NCBI RefSeq assembly: GCF_013304445.1
Contig: NZ_JAAITA010000010.1
Coordinates: 38,664-102,663, forward strand
DNA from: Blautia hansenii
GTDB lineage: Bacteria; Bacillota; Clostridia; Lachnospirales; Lachnospiraceae
Direction: 5' to 3'
DNA length: 64,000 nucleotides
In this document: piece after piece, positions 18,333 to 27,898 of the stretch
How positions within the stretch are numbered: the stretch's first letter is position 1
Layout: every line of letters starts with the position of its first letter
The notes under the pieces: generated by a model
Told to the model about the DNA's origin: nothing
The model's input: the letters and a program-made list of their open reading frames with translations, nothing else
Databases searched by the model: none
Program-made: the position numbers and the translations under genes

Positions 18333-19691
18333 TTATGCCTCCTGATGTCCCTGTTTTATAATAACGTCTACGATTTCCTGCACATGCCTTTCACATTCTG
18401 CTTTTTCTGCTGCCTCTGCCATAACGCGGATAACCGGCTCTGTGCCGCTTTCCCGCACCAGGATTCTTCCGCTGTCTCCCAGCTTTTCTTCTGCTGCTTT
18501 CACCGCTGCCTGTACAGCCGGGTCTTCCTGCGCTGCTTTCTTATTTTTTACTCTCACATTTACCAGCACCTGGGGATATACCTTCATGGGCGCTGCCAGC
18601 TGAGAAAGCGTCTGGTCTTTGGCCAGCATAACCTCCATCAGCTTGATTGCTGTGAGAATTCCGTCTCCGGTAGTCGCATATTTACGGAAGATAATATGTC
18701 CGGACTGTTCGCCGCCAATGCGGTATCCGTTGTCTGACATACTTTCATATACATACTTATCTCCTACTGCTGTTTTTTCATATGCCACGTCAATCTCATC
18801 CAAAGCCTTATAAAGACCGAAATTAGACATAACCGTAGTAACGACTTTATTTCCTGTCAGCTTCCCTCTTTCTTTGAGATAACGGCCATAAATATAGATA
18901 ATGGCGTCTCCATCCACCAGCTTACCGTTTTCATCCACAGCAAGACAGCGATCTGCATCTCCGTCAAAAGCAAATCCCACATCTAAATGATTCTCTATTA
19001 CGAATTTCTGCAGTTCTTCTATATGAGTAGACCCGCAGTTTTCATTGATATTATTTCCGTCGGGATGATTATTTATCACATAAGTCTCAGCGCCCAAAGC
19101 ATCGAATACCTGCTTAGCCAGCATCCAGGCACTTCCATTTGCACAATCCAGCCCTACTTTCTTTCCGCTGTAAGATTTCACAGCAAGGGAAATCAGATAA
19201 TTCATATATTTGCTGCGTCCTTGGGAATAGTCCACAGTGCAGCCGATTTTTTCTTTATATGCAAAAGGAATCTCACCGGAAATACCATCCATATAAGCTT
19301 CCACTTTCAGAAGAGTTTCCTCGTCCATCTTCTCACCAGCCGCGTTAATCAGCTTGATACCATTGTCATAATACGGATTATGACTTGCAGAAATCATCAC
19401 TCCACAGTCAAAATCTTCGGTTCTGACAACATAAGCCACAGAAGGAGTCGTTGTTACATGCAGCAAACACGCATCTGCCCCTGAAGCAGTAATTCCGGAT
19501 GCCAATGCATATTCAAACATGTAGGAGGACAGTCTGGTATCTTTTCCTATCAATATCCTGCACTTTTCATCCGGCTGCTTTTTTCTGCCATAATACCAGC
19601 CCAGAAAGCGTCCAATCTGATATGCATGATTTACAGTTAAGTCCACATTCGCTTCTCCTCGGAAACCGTCTGTTCCAAAATATTTTGCCAT
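18333..19691 (-). CDS. glmM: Phosphoglucosamine mutase
   Basis: This 452-residue alpha-D-phosphohexomutase converts glucosamine-6-phosphate to glucosamine-1-phosphate. It begins AKYFGTDGFRGEAN. The phosphoserine loop is ISASHNPYYDNGIK, the metal loop is FDGDADRC and the sugar-binding loop is GGEQSGH; the C-terminal phosphate site is RESGTEP. The ATG at 19691 is chosen because AAAGGAG is 6 bases upstream and the conserved start follows at once. It heads the glmM-glmS operon, so product order and gene order are reversed. Confidence 0.98.
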   Translation of the reverse strand: MAKYFGTDGFRGEANVDLTVNHAYQIGRFLGWYYGRKKQPDEKCRILIGKDTRLSSYMFEYALASGITASGADACLLHVTTTPSVAYVVRTEDFDCGVMISASHNPYYDNGIKLINAAGEKMDEETLLKVEAYMDGISGEIPFAYKEKIGCTVDYSQGRSKYMNYLISLAVKSYSGKKVGLDCANGSAWMLAKQVFDALGAETYVINNHPDGNNINENCGSTHIEELQKFVIENHLDVGFAFDGDADRCLAVDENGKLVDGDAIIYIYGRYLKERGKLTGNKVVTTVMSNFGLYKALDEIDVAYEKTAVGDKYVYESMSDNGYRIGGEQSGHIIFRKYATTGDGILTAIKLMEVMLAKDQTLSQLAAPMKVYPQVLVNVRVKNKKAAQEDPAVQAAVKAAEEKLGDSGRILVRESGTEPVIRVMAEAAEKAECERHVQEIVDVIIKQGHQEA

Positions 19692-19739
19692 AACAAACTC
19701 CTTTGTACAATCGTTCTTTTTTTTTACACTTTTCATTTA

Positions 19740-19745
19740 ATTATA
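19740..19745 (-). promoter_or_regulatory. Extended -10 of the glmMS promoter
   Basis: On the minus strand TGGTATAAT gives an extended -10 element, 48 bases ahead of the glmM ATG. No good -35 lies at the right distance. The leader is short and AT-rich and shows no riboswitch-like structure. Confidence 0.55.
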
Positions 19746-19877
19746 CCAGATTTCCTTCTGTTTTTTAAGATTTTCTTTTTTATTTTCTTATTTTTTTCAT
19801 ACCGTACAAAAAAGTTTCCCTTTTCCCCTGTTTTTTATTATAATATTTACGATAAGTAAGAAATGGAGGAACTCTCA

Positions 19878-21059
19878 ATGAAGCTTCCCGGCTACTATAC
19901 CTCCGGTCAGTTTGCCAAAATGGCAAACATCTCTGTCCGGACTGTGCGTTTTTATGATAAACAGAATATATTGAAACCCTCTTATGTGTCTTCCTCTGGT
20001 TCCCGTTTTTATACTGACCGGGACTTCGCCCGCCTGCAGCAGATTTTACTGTTAAAATATCTGGGATTTTCTCTTGATGATATTAAAGAAATGACCATTA
20101 ACGATACGGATTATCATTTTATGCTGAATTCTCTGAACCTGCAGCAAAAGCTGATTAAAGACCGTATAGAACAGCTTCAAATGGTGGAAAAAGCCATACA
20201 GGATACCACAGAAGAAATCCGCAGCAACCATGCTGTCAACTGGAGTCATATGCTGAATCTGATTCATCTTACTAATATGGAAAAAAGTATGAAAAGCCAG
20301 TATCAAAATTCCAGCAATATTTCTGCCAGAATTCATCTTCACAGTCTTTATTCCAAAAACAAACAGGGATGGTTTCCCTGGCTGTTTGAGCAGTGTGAAA
20401 TCACTGAAAATATGAACATTCTGGAGATCGGGTGTGGAAGCGGTGCCCTGTGGAAAGAAAGTCTCGCCCGGATTCCCAATCCTGTTTCCATCACTCTTTC
20501 TGATATTTCCCGGGGAATGCTGCGCGATACTCAGAGAGAAATCGGCACAAAGGATTCCCGCTTTTCTTTCCGGGCTTTTGACTGCCATAAAATTCCCTAT
20601 CCAGATGAGCAGTTCGACCTTGTAATTGCCAATCATGTACTATTTTACTGTGATATTCCCCAGGTCTGCAGAGAAGTGTCCAGAGTTTTAAAACCTCAGG
20701 GACGCTTTCTGTGCAGTGCCTACGGAATGAATCACATGGCAGAAATCAGCCAGCTTGTACAGGAGTTCGACAGCCGTATTATTCTGTCTGCAGAAAAACT
20801 CTATGAAAAATTCGGAAAAGAAAACGGCGCTGCCCTCCTGTCCCCTTATTTCCAGGAAATTCAATGGCGTTTATATGAAGACAGCCTCTTTGTGGATACA
20901 CCGGAGCCTATTATTGAATATATTCTCTCCTGTCACGGAAACCAGAACCAATATCTGCTGGACCGCTATAAGGAATTCCGTTCTTATGTATCGAAAAAAA
21001 CTTCTTCGGGATTTTTCATCACAAAAGAAGCCGGTGTATTTCTCTGCAGAAAAGCCTGA
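19878..21059 (+). CDS. MerR regulator fused to a SAM-dependent methyltransferase
   Basis: This 393-residue protein has two parts. Residues 1-75 are a MerR DNA-binding domain (YYTSGQFAKMANISVRTVRF, then the wing GSRFYTDRDF). A coiled coil follows to about residue 130. Residues 150-300 are a class I methyltransferase with motif I ILEIGCGSGALW, motif II SDISRGMLRD and the ANHVLFYCD motif. The methyltransferase part takes the place of the usual effector-binding domain. SAM or a methylated small molecule may therefore be the signal (inference). The ATG at 19878 is chosen because GGAGG is 8 bases upstream. A TATAAT (19839-19844) is the only promoter element seen. Its last 76 bases overlap the convergent hydrolase gene. 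Confidence 0.88.
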   Translation: MKLPGYYTSGQFAKMANISVRTVRFYDKQNILKPSYVSSSGSRFYTDRDFARLQQILLLKYLGFSLDDIKEMTINDTDYHFMLNSLNLQQKLIKDRIEQLQMVEKAIQDTTEEIRSNHAVNWSHMLNLIHLTNMEKSMKSQYQNSSNISARIHLHSLYSKNKQGWFPWLFEQCEITENMNILEIGCGSGALWKESLARIPNPVSITLSDISRGMLRDTQREIGTKDSRFSFRAFDCHKIPYPDEQFDLVIANHVLFYCDIPQVCREVSRVLKPQGRFLCSAYGMNHMAEISQLVQEFDSRIILSAEKLYEKFGKENGAALLSPYFQEIQWRLYEDSLFVDTPEPIIEYILSCHGNQNQYLLDRYKEFRSYVSKKTSSGFFITKEAGVFLCRKA

Positions 21060-22012
21060 ATGGTTCCATAATAGGTCTCCGGATCCTTATCCTGGGACTG
21101 GGCATGTCCTGCACCTTCCACAATCAAAAGTTCTTTGGTGCAGGCAGGCGCTTCATAAAGCTGCTTTGCCATACCAACGTCTATCATCTTATCCTCATCT
21201 CCGTGAATGAACAGAGTGGGAACATGACTTTTCTTCACTGCCTCAAGGGCAGACGCTTTCTTTAAATCATAACCTCCGCGAAGCTGAAGCATGAGATTTG
21301 CTGTGTCCAGCAGAGGAAAGGCAGGAAGATGAAACCACTCTTTCATCTTCTGGTGGAACATTTCATACGCATCCGTATAGGCGCAGTCGGAAATCACCGC
21401 CTTTACGTTATCCGGCAGGGACTTTTCTCCTGTAAGCATCAGAGCGGCGGCTGCTCCCATGGACTGCCCGTGAATGACAATTTCCGCTGATGGGTCTTTT
21501 TCCAGAATATACTGTATCCACATCAGATTATCTTTTCTGTCTGTCCATCCCATTCCGATAAAATCCCCTTCACTCTCCCCCTGACACCTCATGTCCGGCA
21601 CCAGTACATGAAAATCATTTTGGTTGTACCAGGCTGCGAAAGGGTACATCTCCTCTTTCCAGCCTGTATACCCATGGAGAATCAATGCCCATTGATGACT
21701 GTCCGACGAAGCATAAATTTCCTGTGCAACCAGCTTATAACCATCTTCGGAAGTTTTCGTCACTTTCTCTCCTCTGGCACTTTCCGCCCATTTTTCAGTT
21801 TCTTCCCAGGCCTTCTCTTTTTGCTGCTCTATATCATCCGTCTGTACCAACGCTTCCATGCTGTCTTCTGTGATTCTGGAAAAAGCGTCCAGTTTCTCCA
21901 TGGTCGATGGCACCAGAGCCGCACTTACCAGAAAATTAGCTGCTGCCAGATAAATGAGGAAAAGCAATACAACTGCTGCAATTCCTATGCACTTCCAGTG
22001 CTTCTTTTTCAT
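20984..22012 (-). CDS. Membrane-anchored alpha/beta hydrolase
   Basis: This 342-residue protein has an N-terminal transmembrane anchor (about residues 8-30) and an alpha/beta hydrolase domain. The nucleophile elbow is HGQSMGAAA, the acid is probably in HGDEDKMIDV and the histidine is in GAGHAQS. The family (BAAT/DUF-type serine hydrolases of Firmicutes) includes esterases and peptidases; the substrate is unknown. The 3' end crosses the MerR-methyltransferase gene on the opposite strand by 76 bp, and the tail past QAFLQRN is coded inside that overlap. The ATG follows AGAGGTGAC. Confidence 0.88.
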   Translation of the reverse strand: MKKKHWKCIGIAAVVLLFLIYLAAANFLVSAALVPSTMEKLDAFSRITEDSMEALVQTDDIEQQKEKAWEETEKWAESARGEKVTKTSEDGYKLVAQEIYASSDSHQWALILHGYTGWKEEMYPFAAWYNQNDFHVLVPDMRCQGESEGDFIGMGWTDRKDNLMWIQYILEKDPSAEIVIHGQSMGAAAALMLTGEKSLPDNVKAVISDCAYTDAYEMFHQKMKEWFHLPAFPLLDTANLMLQLRGGYDLKKASALEAVKKSHVPTLFIHGDEDKMIDVGMAKQLYEAPACTKELLIVEGAGHAQSQDKDPETYYGTIQAFLQRNTPASFVMKNPEEVFFDT

Positions 22013-22043
22013 CTTCTGTCACCTCTCATGCATTTTCTGCTGC

Positions 22044-24308
22044 TTATTTTAAATGCCAGATTTCTTCATTGTACTGTTTAATCGTCCTGTCTGAAGAGAA
22101 AAATCCCGCCTTTGCAATATTCATCAGCACCTTCTCATTCCATTCCTTCTGATTTTCGTAGTCTGCATATACCTGTTCTTTCGTCCGGATATATTCTCTG
22201 GTATCCAGAAGTGTCATAAACCAGTCTTTTCCAACCAGTTCTTTATGAAGACGAGTAAGACTCTTTTCATCTCCGATTTCCAACAGTTCATCGCCTGTAA
22301 TAAAATCTACCAGTGTATGAATCATCTTATCCTGGCCGTAAATATCCTTTGCACAGTATCCCTCACTGGCATATAAGTCAATGACCTCCTGTGGTTTTTT
22401 ACCAAAAATGTAAATATTTTCTTCTCCCACCAGGTCTCTGATTTCTACATTTGCACCATCTTCCGTTCCCAAAGTCAGCGCACCGTTCAGCATAAATTTC
22501 ATATTTCCTGTACCGGAAGCTTCTTTTGACGCCAGGGAAATCTGTTCTGAAATATCAGCTGCTGGAATTACCTTTGCCGCTTTGGAAACATTATAATTTT
22601 CAATCATCAGCACACGGAAATACGGACGCACATCCGGATCCTTCTCAATGAGCTCCTGCAGACACAGAATCAAATGAATAATATCCTTTGCAATCACATA
22701 AGCTGGCGCTGCTTTTGCTCCGAAAATCATGGTAATCGGACGCTTCGGCTTATTCCCGGCTTTGATATCCAGATATTTGTAAATCGCATACAAGGCATTC
22801 ATCTGCTGCCGTTTATATTCATGAAGACGTTTCACCTGCACATCGATAATGGAATTTTCATCTAACTCTATATCCTGTGTTTCCTTCATAAATTTCTTGA
22901 ATTCCAGTTTTTTCTCCAGCTTAATTTCAGCCAGCTTCTGCAATACATTTTCATCCCCTTTGAAGGCCAAAAGCTTTTCCAGTTCAGCAGCATCTTTTTT
23001 GAACCCGCTCCCAATCAGAGTTTCCAAGTAAGCGCTAAGCTGTCTATTGCAGTGAAGAAGCCAGCGGCGGAAGGTAATACCATTCGTCTTATTGTTAAAC
23101 TTTTCAGGATAAATATCGTAAAAATTCTTTAATTCGGATTCTTTCAGGATTTCTGTATGAAGGGCTGCCACACCATTGACAGAAAATCCATAGTGAATAT
23201 CCATGTGTGCCATATGCACTCTTTCGTCTTTGTCTATGATATATACCGATTCGTCTTCATACCTGCTTCTTACTCTTTTGTCCAATTCCTGAATCACCGG
23301 TACCAGGTGCGGAACTACTTCCTCCAGATACTCCATAGGCCATTTTTCCAGCGCTTCTGCCAGAATTGTATGGTTGGTATACGCACAGGTTCTGCTTACC
23401 GTATCAATGGCCTCATCCATGGAAAATCCTCTCTCTTTAAGCAGACGAATCAATTCAGGAATCACCATAGACGGATGTGTGTCATTAATCTGAATCACTA
23501 CATGTTCGTGAAGTTTATGCAAATCATATCCCTTCTGCTCGCATTCCCGCAAAATCAGCTGTGCGCCGCTGCTTACCATAAAGTACTGCTGATAAATACG
23601 CAGTTTACGGCCTGCATCATCCGAATCATCCGGGTACAGAAACAGGGTAAGATTTTTACGGATTTCCTCTTTGTCAAAATCAATACTGTCCTCAGAAACA
23701 ATACTTTCATCCACAGATTTCACGTCAAACAGATGCAGTCTTCCACACCCGGATTCATATCCCGGAACAGCAATATCATACAATACAGATTCCACTTCAA
23801 AGTCTTTAAACTGCACTTGAAAGCTTTCCGGCTGCCGCATAAGCCAGCTTTCTTTTGTAATCCAGGGATTCTTCACCTCTTTCTGCTTATGATTCCGGAA
23901 TTTCTGCCGAAACAGTCCGAAATGGTAATTCAGACCAATACCGTCCCCCGGCAGCCCCAGGGTAGCAATGGAATCCAGAAAACAGGCAGCCAGTCTTCCC
24001 AGTCCCCCGTTTCCAAGAGAGGGTTCCTGTTCCAGTTCTTCTATATCGCATAATTCATATCCATGTTTCTTCAATATCTGTTCCGCCTCTTCATATAGTC
24101 CAAGATTAATCAGATTATTTGATAAAAGCTTGCCAATCAGAAACTCTGCGGAAATATAATATAATTTCTTATTTCCTGTATTGGCAGGGAGTTTTTCTGC
24201 TGCTTCCCTGGTAAATATGAGCAGCGCCTCAAAGAGCTCCTCCTTAGTACAGTTATCTAAATTTTTTTGAAATTTTTCTTCAAGTAAGGCTTCTAATTTT
24301 TTTTCCAC
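22044..24308 (-). CDS. glgP: Glycogen / maltodextrin phosphorylase
   Basis: This GT35 enzyme of 754 residues releases glucose-1-phosphate from alpha-1,4-glucans. It has the PLP-binding region ([15 protein letters not shown]) and the family landmarks [19 protein letters not shown] and [14 protein letters not shown]. It is the compact form common in clostridia, shorter than the roughly 800-residue enterobacterial enzymes. The start is set at GTG 24308, which has AGGAG 7 bases upstream. An earlier in-frame GTG at 24338 would overlap the regulator gene and has no ribosome binding site. It is the last gene of the malQ-lacI-glgP operon. Confidence 0.95.
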   Translation of the reverse strand: MEKKLEALLEEKFQKNLDNCTKEELFEALLIFTREAAEKLPANTGNKKLYYISAEFLIGKLLSNNLINLGLYEEAEQILKKHGYELCDIEELEQEPSLGNGGLGRLAACFLDSIATLGLPGDGIGLNYHFGLFRQKFRNHKQKEVKNPWITKESWLMRQPESFQVQFKDFEVESVLYDIAVPGYESGCGRLHLFDVKSVDESIVSEDSIDFDKEEIRKNLTLFLYPDDSDDAGRKLRIYQQYFMVSSGAQLILRECEQKGYDLHKLHEHVVIQINDTHPSMVIPELIRLLKERGFSMDEAIDTVSRTCAYTNHTILAEALEKWPMEYLEEVVPHLVPVIQELDKRVRSRYEDESVYIIDKDERVHMAHMDIHYGFSVNGVAALHTEILKESELKNFYDIYPEKFNNKTNGITFRRWLLHCNRQLSAYLETLIGSGFKKDAAELEKLLAFKGDENVLQKLAEIKLEKKLEFKKFMKETQDIELDENSIIDVQVKRLHEYKRQQMNALYAIYKYLDIKAGNKPKRPITMIFGAKAAPAYVIAKDIIHLILCLQELIEKDPDVRPYFRVLMIENYNVSKAAKVIPAADISEQISLASKEASGTGNMKFMLNGALTLGTEDGANVEIRDLVGEENIYIFGKKPQEVIDLYASEGYCAKDIYGQDKMIHTLVDFITGDELLEIGDEKSLTRLHKELVGKDWFMTLLDTREYIRTKEQVYADYENQKEWNEKVLMNIAKAGFFSSDRTIKQYNEEIWHLK

Positions 24309-24327
24309 GTCTTTTCTCCTCGCTGTG

Positions 24328-25398
24328 TTATTTTTCACGTTTCATTGTTCCATTTGAACTCTGCTTTTCTTTGTCTGCAGGGGGAATGGTAGATTCTCTT
24401 TCTACCAGTTCTCCTTCAAAAATTAACTGTCTGGGCTTCTCTTTCCCATTTATCATATCAAAAAGCAAATCCGCCGTAGCCTTTGCTATTTGTTCCACCG
24501 GCTGGCGTATGGTGGTAATACTGGGTATATAAAATTCCCCGGTATCCATACCGTCAAATCCTGCCACAGAGCACTGCCCCGGAACCGAAATTCCTGCCTC
24601 TTTCAAAGCTCTGCAGGCTCCAATCGCCATCGTATCTGACGTCGCATACAAAGCCGTAAACTCTGTATCCATTAAAAGCTGCCTGGTCAGCTTATAGCCG
24701 GAACGGAAAGAATATCTGTCCTCCTCTGCGTCCATATAACTCACCAGCTTCTCAGAATACGGAATCCCATAATCTCTTAATGCCTTCTGATACCCCAAAA
24801 GACGCAGCTTTCCAATACTCTTATCCTCTTTTGGTGCAGTCAGAATGGCAATTTTTTTGTGTCCCAGATGGATCAGATATTCTGTCATCTTATAACTTTC
24901 TTTAAAGTCATCTACCGAAACAGCCGCATATTTTTTGTCTTCCATATCTGAGGTACGAATCGTACTCAGCACATAAGGCACCTCCAACTGCTCCATTTTC
25001 TCCTTTGGGTGGGAAAAGTTTCCTCCTAAAAAGACCAGTCCCCGCAGTTTTTTCTCTTTGGTAATGTGCAGGGCAATATCCAGTTCATCTTCCTGCTCCT
25101 CTACATGCTGCAGGATACAGCTGTAATTCATGTGCTGACATTCTCTCTCCAGCCCGCTGACCAAATCACTGAAAAAGGTATTTCCTATGCCCTTGACCAG
25201 CACAGCAATGGCTTTGGTATCGGTACGCTTCAGATTTCGTGCACTGTTATTGGGCACATAGTTCGATTGGGCAATGGTTTTTAAAATTTTTTCCTTTGTT
25301 TCCGGATTGATATCCGGATGATTGTTCATAGCACGGGATACTGTGCTGACACCAACCCCGCATTTCTTTGCTATGTCTTTTATCGTCATGTTTCCCAT
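24328..25398 (-). CDS. LacI-family regulator of maltodextrin use
   Basis: This 356-residue repressor has an N-terminal LacI helix-turn-helix ([19 protein letters not shown]) with the hinge helix near ARNLKR, and a periplasmic-binding-protein-like sensor domain. It lies between malQ and the phosphorylase gene, so a MalR-like role, sensing a maltodextrin or phosphorylated sugar, is likely (inference). Two LacI-type operators overlap the start region of its own operon, so it should be autoregulated. The ATG at 25398 follows GGGAGG. Confidence 0.93.
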   Translation of the reverse strand: MGNMTIKDIAKKCGVGVSTVSRAMNNHPDINPETKEKILKTIAQSNYVPNNSARNLKRTDTKAIAVLVKGIGNTFFSDLVSGLERECQHMNYSCILQHVEEQEDELDIALHITKEKKLRGLVFLGGNFSHPKEKMEQLEVPYVLSTIRTSDMEDKKYAAVSVDDFKESYKMTEYLIHLGHKKIAILTAPKEDKSIGKLRLLGYQKALRDYGIPYSEKLVSYMDAEEDRYSFRSGYKLTRQLLMDTEFTALYATSDTMAIGACRALKEAGISVPGQCSVAGFDGMDTGEFYIPSITTIRQPVEQIAKATADLLFDMINGKEKPRQLIFEGELVERESTIPPADKEKQSSNGTMKREK

Positions 25399-25423
25399 TA
25401 CGGTATTTTCCTCCCATTTCCCC

Positions 25424-26902
25424 TTACGAGAGTCTTCCGTAAAGTTTTGTCATATCGTACATCTTTTCCAGAACCTCATCTGTAAGTTCTCCGGGCCGCA
25501 GTCGCCATTTCCAGTTTGTTCCCAGAGTGGAGGGTTTGTTGATTCTGGCCTCGCTGCCCAGACACAGATAATCCTGAATCGGAATCACCGCCAGATTCGC
25601 TACAGATGCCATTGCAAGCCGAATAAAATCCCATGGCAAATCTTTTTTCTCTTTATCTGCATAATTCATATATTTTTGTGCAAAGGCTCTGTCCTTGGGA
25701 GACATTTCATCCAGCCAGCCCAGCACCGTATTATTGTCATGTGTTCCTGTATATACGACGCAGTTTTTCTCATAGTTGTGCGGAAGATAATCGCTCTCCT
25801 CCCTGGAATCAAAGGCAAACTGCAGCACTTTCATGCCCGGATAACCCGTATCTCTTACCAGTTTTAACACACTCTCTGTCAGATAACCCAAATCCTCTGC
25901 AATAATATCTACTTGGCCCAGTTCCCTTTTTGCAGCCTCAAACAGTTTCATTCCCGGGCCCTGCTGCCATGTTCCATATTCTGCAGTCTTATCTCCATAT
26001 GGAATCGCATAATATTCATCAAATCCTCTGAAATGGTCTACTCTCACCACATCGTAAAGTTTAAAACAATATTTCAATCTCTGAATCCACCAGACAAATC
26101 CTGTTTTTTCATGATAATCCCAGCGATACAGCGGGTTCCCCCAAAGCTGTCCCGTAGCCGCAAAAGCATCCGGCGGACAGCCTGCCACTGCGAGAGGTGT
26201 GCAGTCTTCATCAAACTGGAAAAGCTCCGGATTTGCCCATGCGTCCGCACTGTCAAAGGCAACATAAATGGGAATATCTCCAATAATCTTAATCCCCTGC
26301 TCATTTGCATAAGCTTTCAGCTTTGTCCACTGCTTCAGAAACTCATACTGCTGAAAACGGACAAACTGTATTTCTTCTGCCAGTTCTTCTTTCTTCTGTT
26401 CCAGCACATCAGGATTTCTTCCCTTTAAGTCAGATTCCCACTCACTCCAGCTCACCCCGTTCAAACTGTTTTTCACAGCCATATAGAGACTGTAATCTTC
26501 CAGCCAGAAAGCATTCTCTTTTACAAACTGCGCAAAATCTTCCCCCGGTTCAAATCTTCCAAAGGCTTTCCGTAAAATATCAAATCTTCCGTAATAAATT
26601 TTCTCATAATCCACATAAGAAGCATGACTCCCAAAATCACAGGCCTCACATTCCTCTTTGGTAAGCAGTCCTTCTTCTGCCAGCGTTTCCAGGTCAATAT
26701 AATATGGATTGCCTGCATAAGTAGAAAAGGACTGGTACGGGGAATCTCCGTATCCTGTGGGACCCAGAGGCAGAATCTGCCAGTAATGCTGTCCTCCCCT
26801 TTTTAACTGATTGACAAACTCATAGGCTTCTTTTGAAAAACTGCCGATTCCATACTGTGACGGAAGTGCCGAAACAGGAAGTAATATTCCGCTTGCTCTC
26901 AT
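25424..26902 (-). CDS. malQ: 4-alpha-glucanotransferase (amylomaltase)
   Basis: This 492-residue GH77 enzyme transfers maltosyl and longer units between alpha-1,4-glucans. It shows the family landmarks ILLPVSALPSQYGIGSFSKE, the nucleophile region VVRVDHFRGFDEYY, the acid/base region IIAEDLGY and the GTHDNNTVLGW motif. It feeds glucans of the right length to the phosphorylase two genes on. The ATG at 26902 follows GGAGAAGAG. Confidence 0.97.
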   Translation of the reverse strand: MRASGILLPVSALPSQYGIGSFSKEAYEFVNQLKRGGQHYWQILPLGPTGYGDSPYQSFSTYAGNPYYIDLETLAEEGLLTKEECEACDFGSHASYVDYEKIYYGRFDILRKAFGRFEPGEDFAQFVKENAFWLEDYSLYMAVKNSLNGVSWSEWESDLKGRNPDVLEQKKEELAEEIQFVRFQQYEFLKQWTKLKAYANEQGIKIIGDIPIYVAFDSADAWANPELFQFDEDCTPLAVAGCPPDAFAATGQLWGNPLYRWDYHEKTGFVWWIQRLKYCFKLYDVVRVDHFRGFDEYYAIPYGDKTAEYGTWQQGPGMKLFEAAKRELGQVDIIAEDLGYLTESVLKLVRDTGYPGMKVLQFAFDSREESDYLPHNYEKNCVVYTGTHDNNTVLGWLDEMSPKDRAFAQKYMNYADKEKKDLPWDFIRLAMASVANLAVIPIQDYLCLGSEARINKPSTLGTNWKWRLRPGELTDEVLEKMYDMTKLYGRLS

Positions 26903-26935
26903 CTCTCTTCTCCTTTTATCCCTTTCTCTGTGTTT

Positions 26936-26964
26936 CCGGTAACGATATCGGTAACGTTTCCGAT
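26936..26964 (-). promoter_or_regulatory. Tandem LacI-type operators ahead of malQ
   Basis: Two overlapping dyads, each centred on CG, lie just past the -10. Site one is CCGGTAACGATATCGG (26936-26951, 12 of 16 bases symmetric). Site two is ATCGGTAACGTTTCCGAT (26947-26964, 16 of 18 symmetric). Centred CG with AACGTT is typical of LacI-family operators. Their place at about +7 to +35 fits simple repression. Confidence 0.8.
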
Positions 26965-26977
26965 AATCTGTATAAAT

Positions 26978-27006
26978 ACATTACCACACTTGCTTTTGAA
27001 TTTCAA
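26978..27006 (-). promoter_or_regulatory. Promoter of the malQ-lacI-glgP operon
   Basis: On the minus strand TTGAAA (27001-27006) and TAATGT (26978-26983) are 17 bp apart, about 75 bases ahead of malQ. The operators at 26936-26964 lie directly downstream. Confidence 0.75.
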
Positions 27007-27150
27007 TCTTGTAAAATCAAACAAAATTTGCGGTTTTGATTTGTCTAATTTTTTCTATAAGTTTTATAATTTTTTATATTCTTTTTCTTGCATATAATTT
27101 TTTTTGGCGTAGTATACTGATTATAGATTATCTTACGGGAGATGAAAGAA

Positions 27151-27855
27151 ATGTTTATAGATTATTCTTATGTGGTTTATGTACTTCCTGCTGTTCTCTT
27201 TGCCATGTGGGCCAGTTCCCATGTCAACAGCACCTTCCGCCGCTACTCCACACAGTACTCCATGCGGAATATGACCGGCTATGATGCTGCCAGACGGGTT
27301 TTGGACGCCAATGGGCTCTACAGCGTAAGAATCGAGAGAGTAAGCGGTAGCCTCACCGACCACTATGACCCCAGAAATAACGTCATACGGCTTTCAGACA
27401 GTGTCTATCATCAGACTTCCACTGCTGCTATCGGTGTCGCTGCCCACGAAGCCGGACATGCCATTCAATATGCGCAGAACTATGCGCCTATCAGGCTGCG
27501 AAATGCTATTATTCCCGTTACAAACCTGGGTTCCAAGCTGGCTATGCCCCTGATTCTAATCGGACTGCTCTTTGCCGGTTCCGGTTCTTCTATGGGCACA
27601 CTGGCTTATGTGGGTGTTGCCTGTTTCGGGCTTTCCACCCTCTTTCAGCTTTTTACGCTACCCACAGAATTTGATGCCAGCAGACGGGCTATCCGGGCCA
27701 TTGAAACCTGCGGAATCCTCACATCCGATGAAATTTATGGCTCCAAAAAAGTGCTTACCGCAGCGGCTTTGACCTATGTGGCCGCTCTTGCGGTTTCACT
27801 CATGCAGCTATTCCGGCTGCTGACCATTGTAAACAGGCGAAACAATCATTCATAA
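27151..27855 (+). CDS. YugP-like membrane zinc metallopeptidase
   Basis: This 234-residue protein belongs to the Zn-peptidase family of B. subtilis YugP. An N-terminal transmembrane helix is followed by a soluble segment and the zinc motif HEAGH in AAHEAGHAIQYAQN. Two or three more hydrophobic helices follow, and a late FDASRRA segment holds the likely third ligand region. The role in the cell is not well known. The ATG at 27151 is preferred because GGGAG sits 9 bases upstream; the ATG 9 bases earlier overlaps that site. Confidence 0.88.
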   Translation: MFIDYSYVVYVLPAVLFAMWASSHVNSTFRRYSTQYSMRNMTGYDAARRVLDANGLYSVRIERVSGSLTDHYDPRNNVIRLSDSVYHQTSTAAIGVAAHEAGHAIQYAQNYAPIRLRNAIIPVTNLGSKLAMPLILIGLLFAGSGSSMGTLAYVGVACFGLSTLFQLFTLPTEFDASRRAIRAIETCGILTSDEIYGSKKVLTAAALTYVAALAVSLMQLFRLLTIVNRRNNHS

Positions 27856-27856
27856 A

Positions 27857-27893
27857 ACAGCTGAAACCATGTCCTCACATGAGTTTCAGCTGT
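27857..27893. terminator. Bidirectional terminator between convergent genes
   Basis: ACAGCTGAAAC (27857-27867) pairs with GTTTCAGCTGT (27883-27893), directly between the stop codons of the metallopeptidase and the glycerophosphodiesterase. T runs are short (CTTAT), so efficiency may be modest. Confidence 0.7.
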
Positions 27894-27898
27894 CTTAT

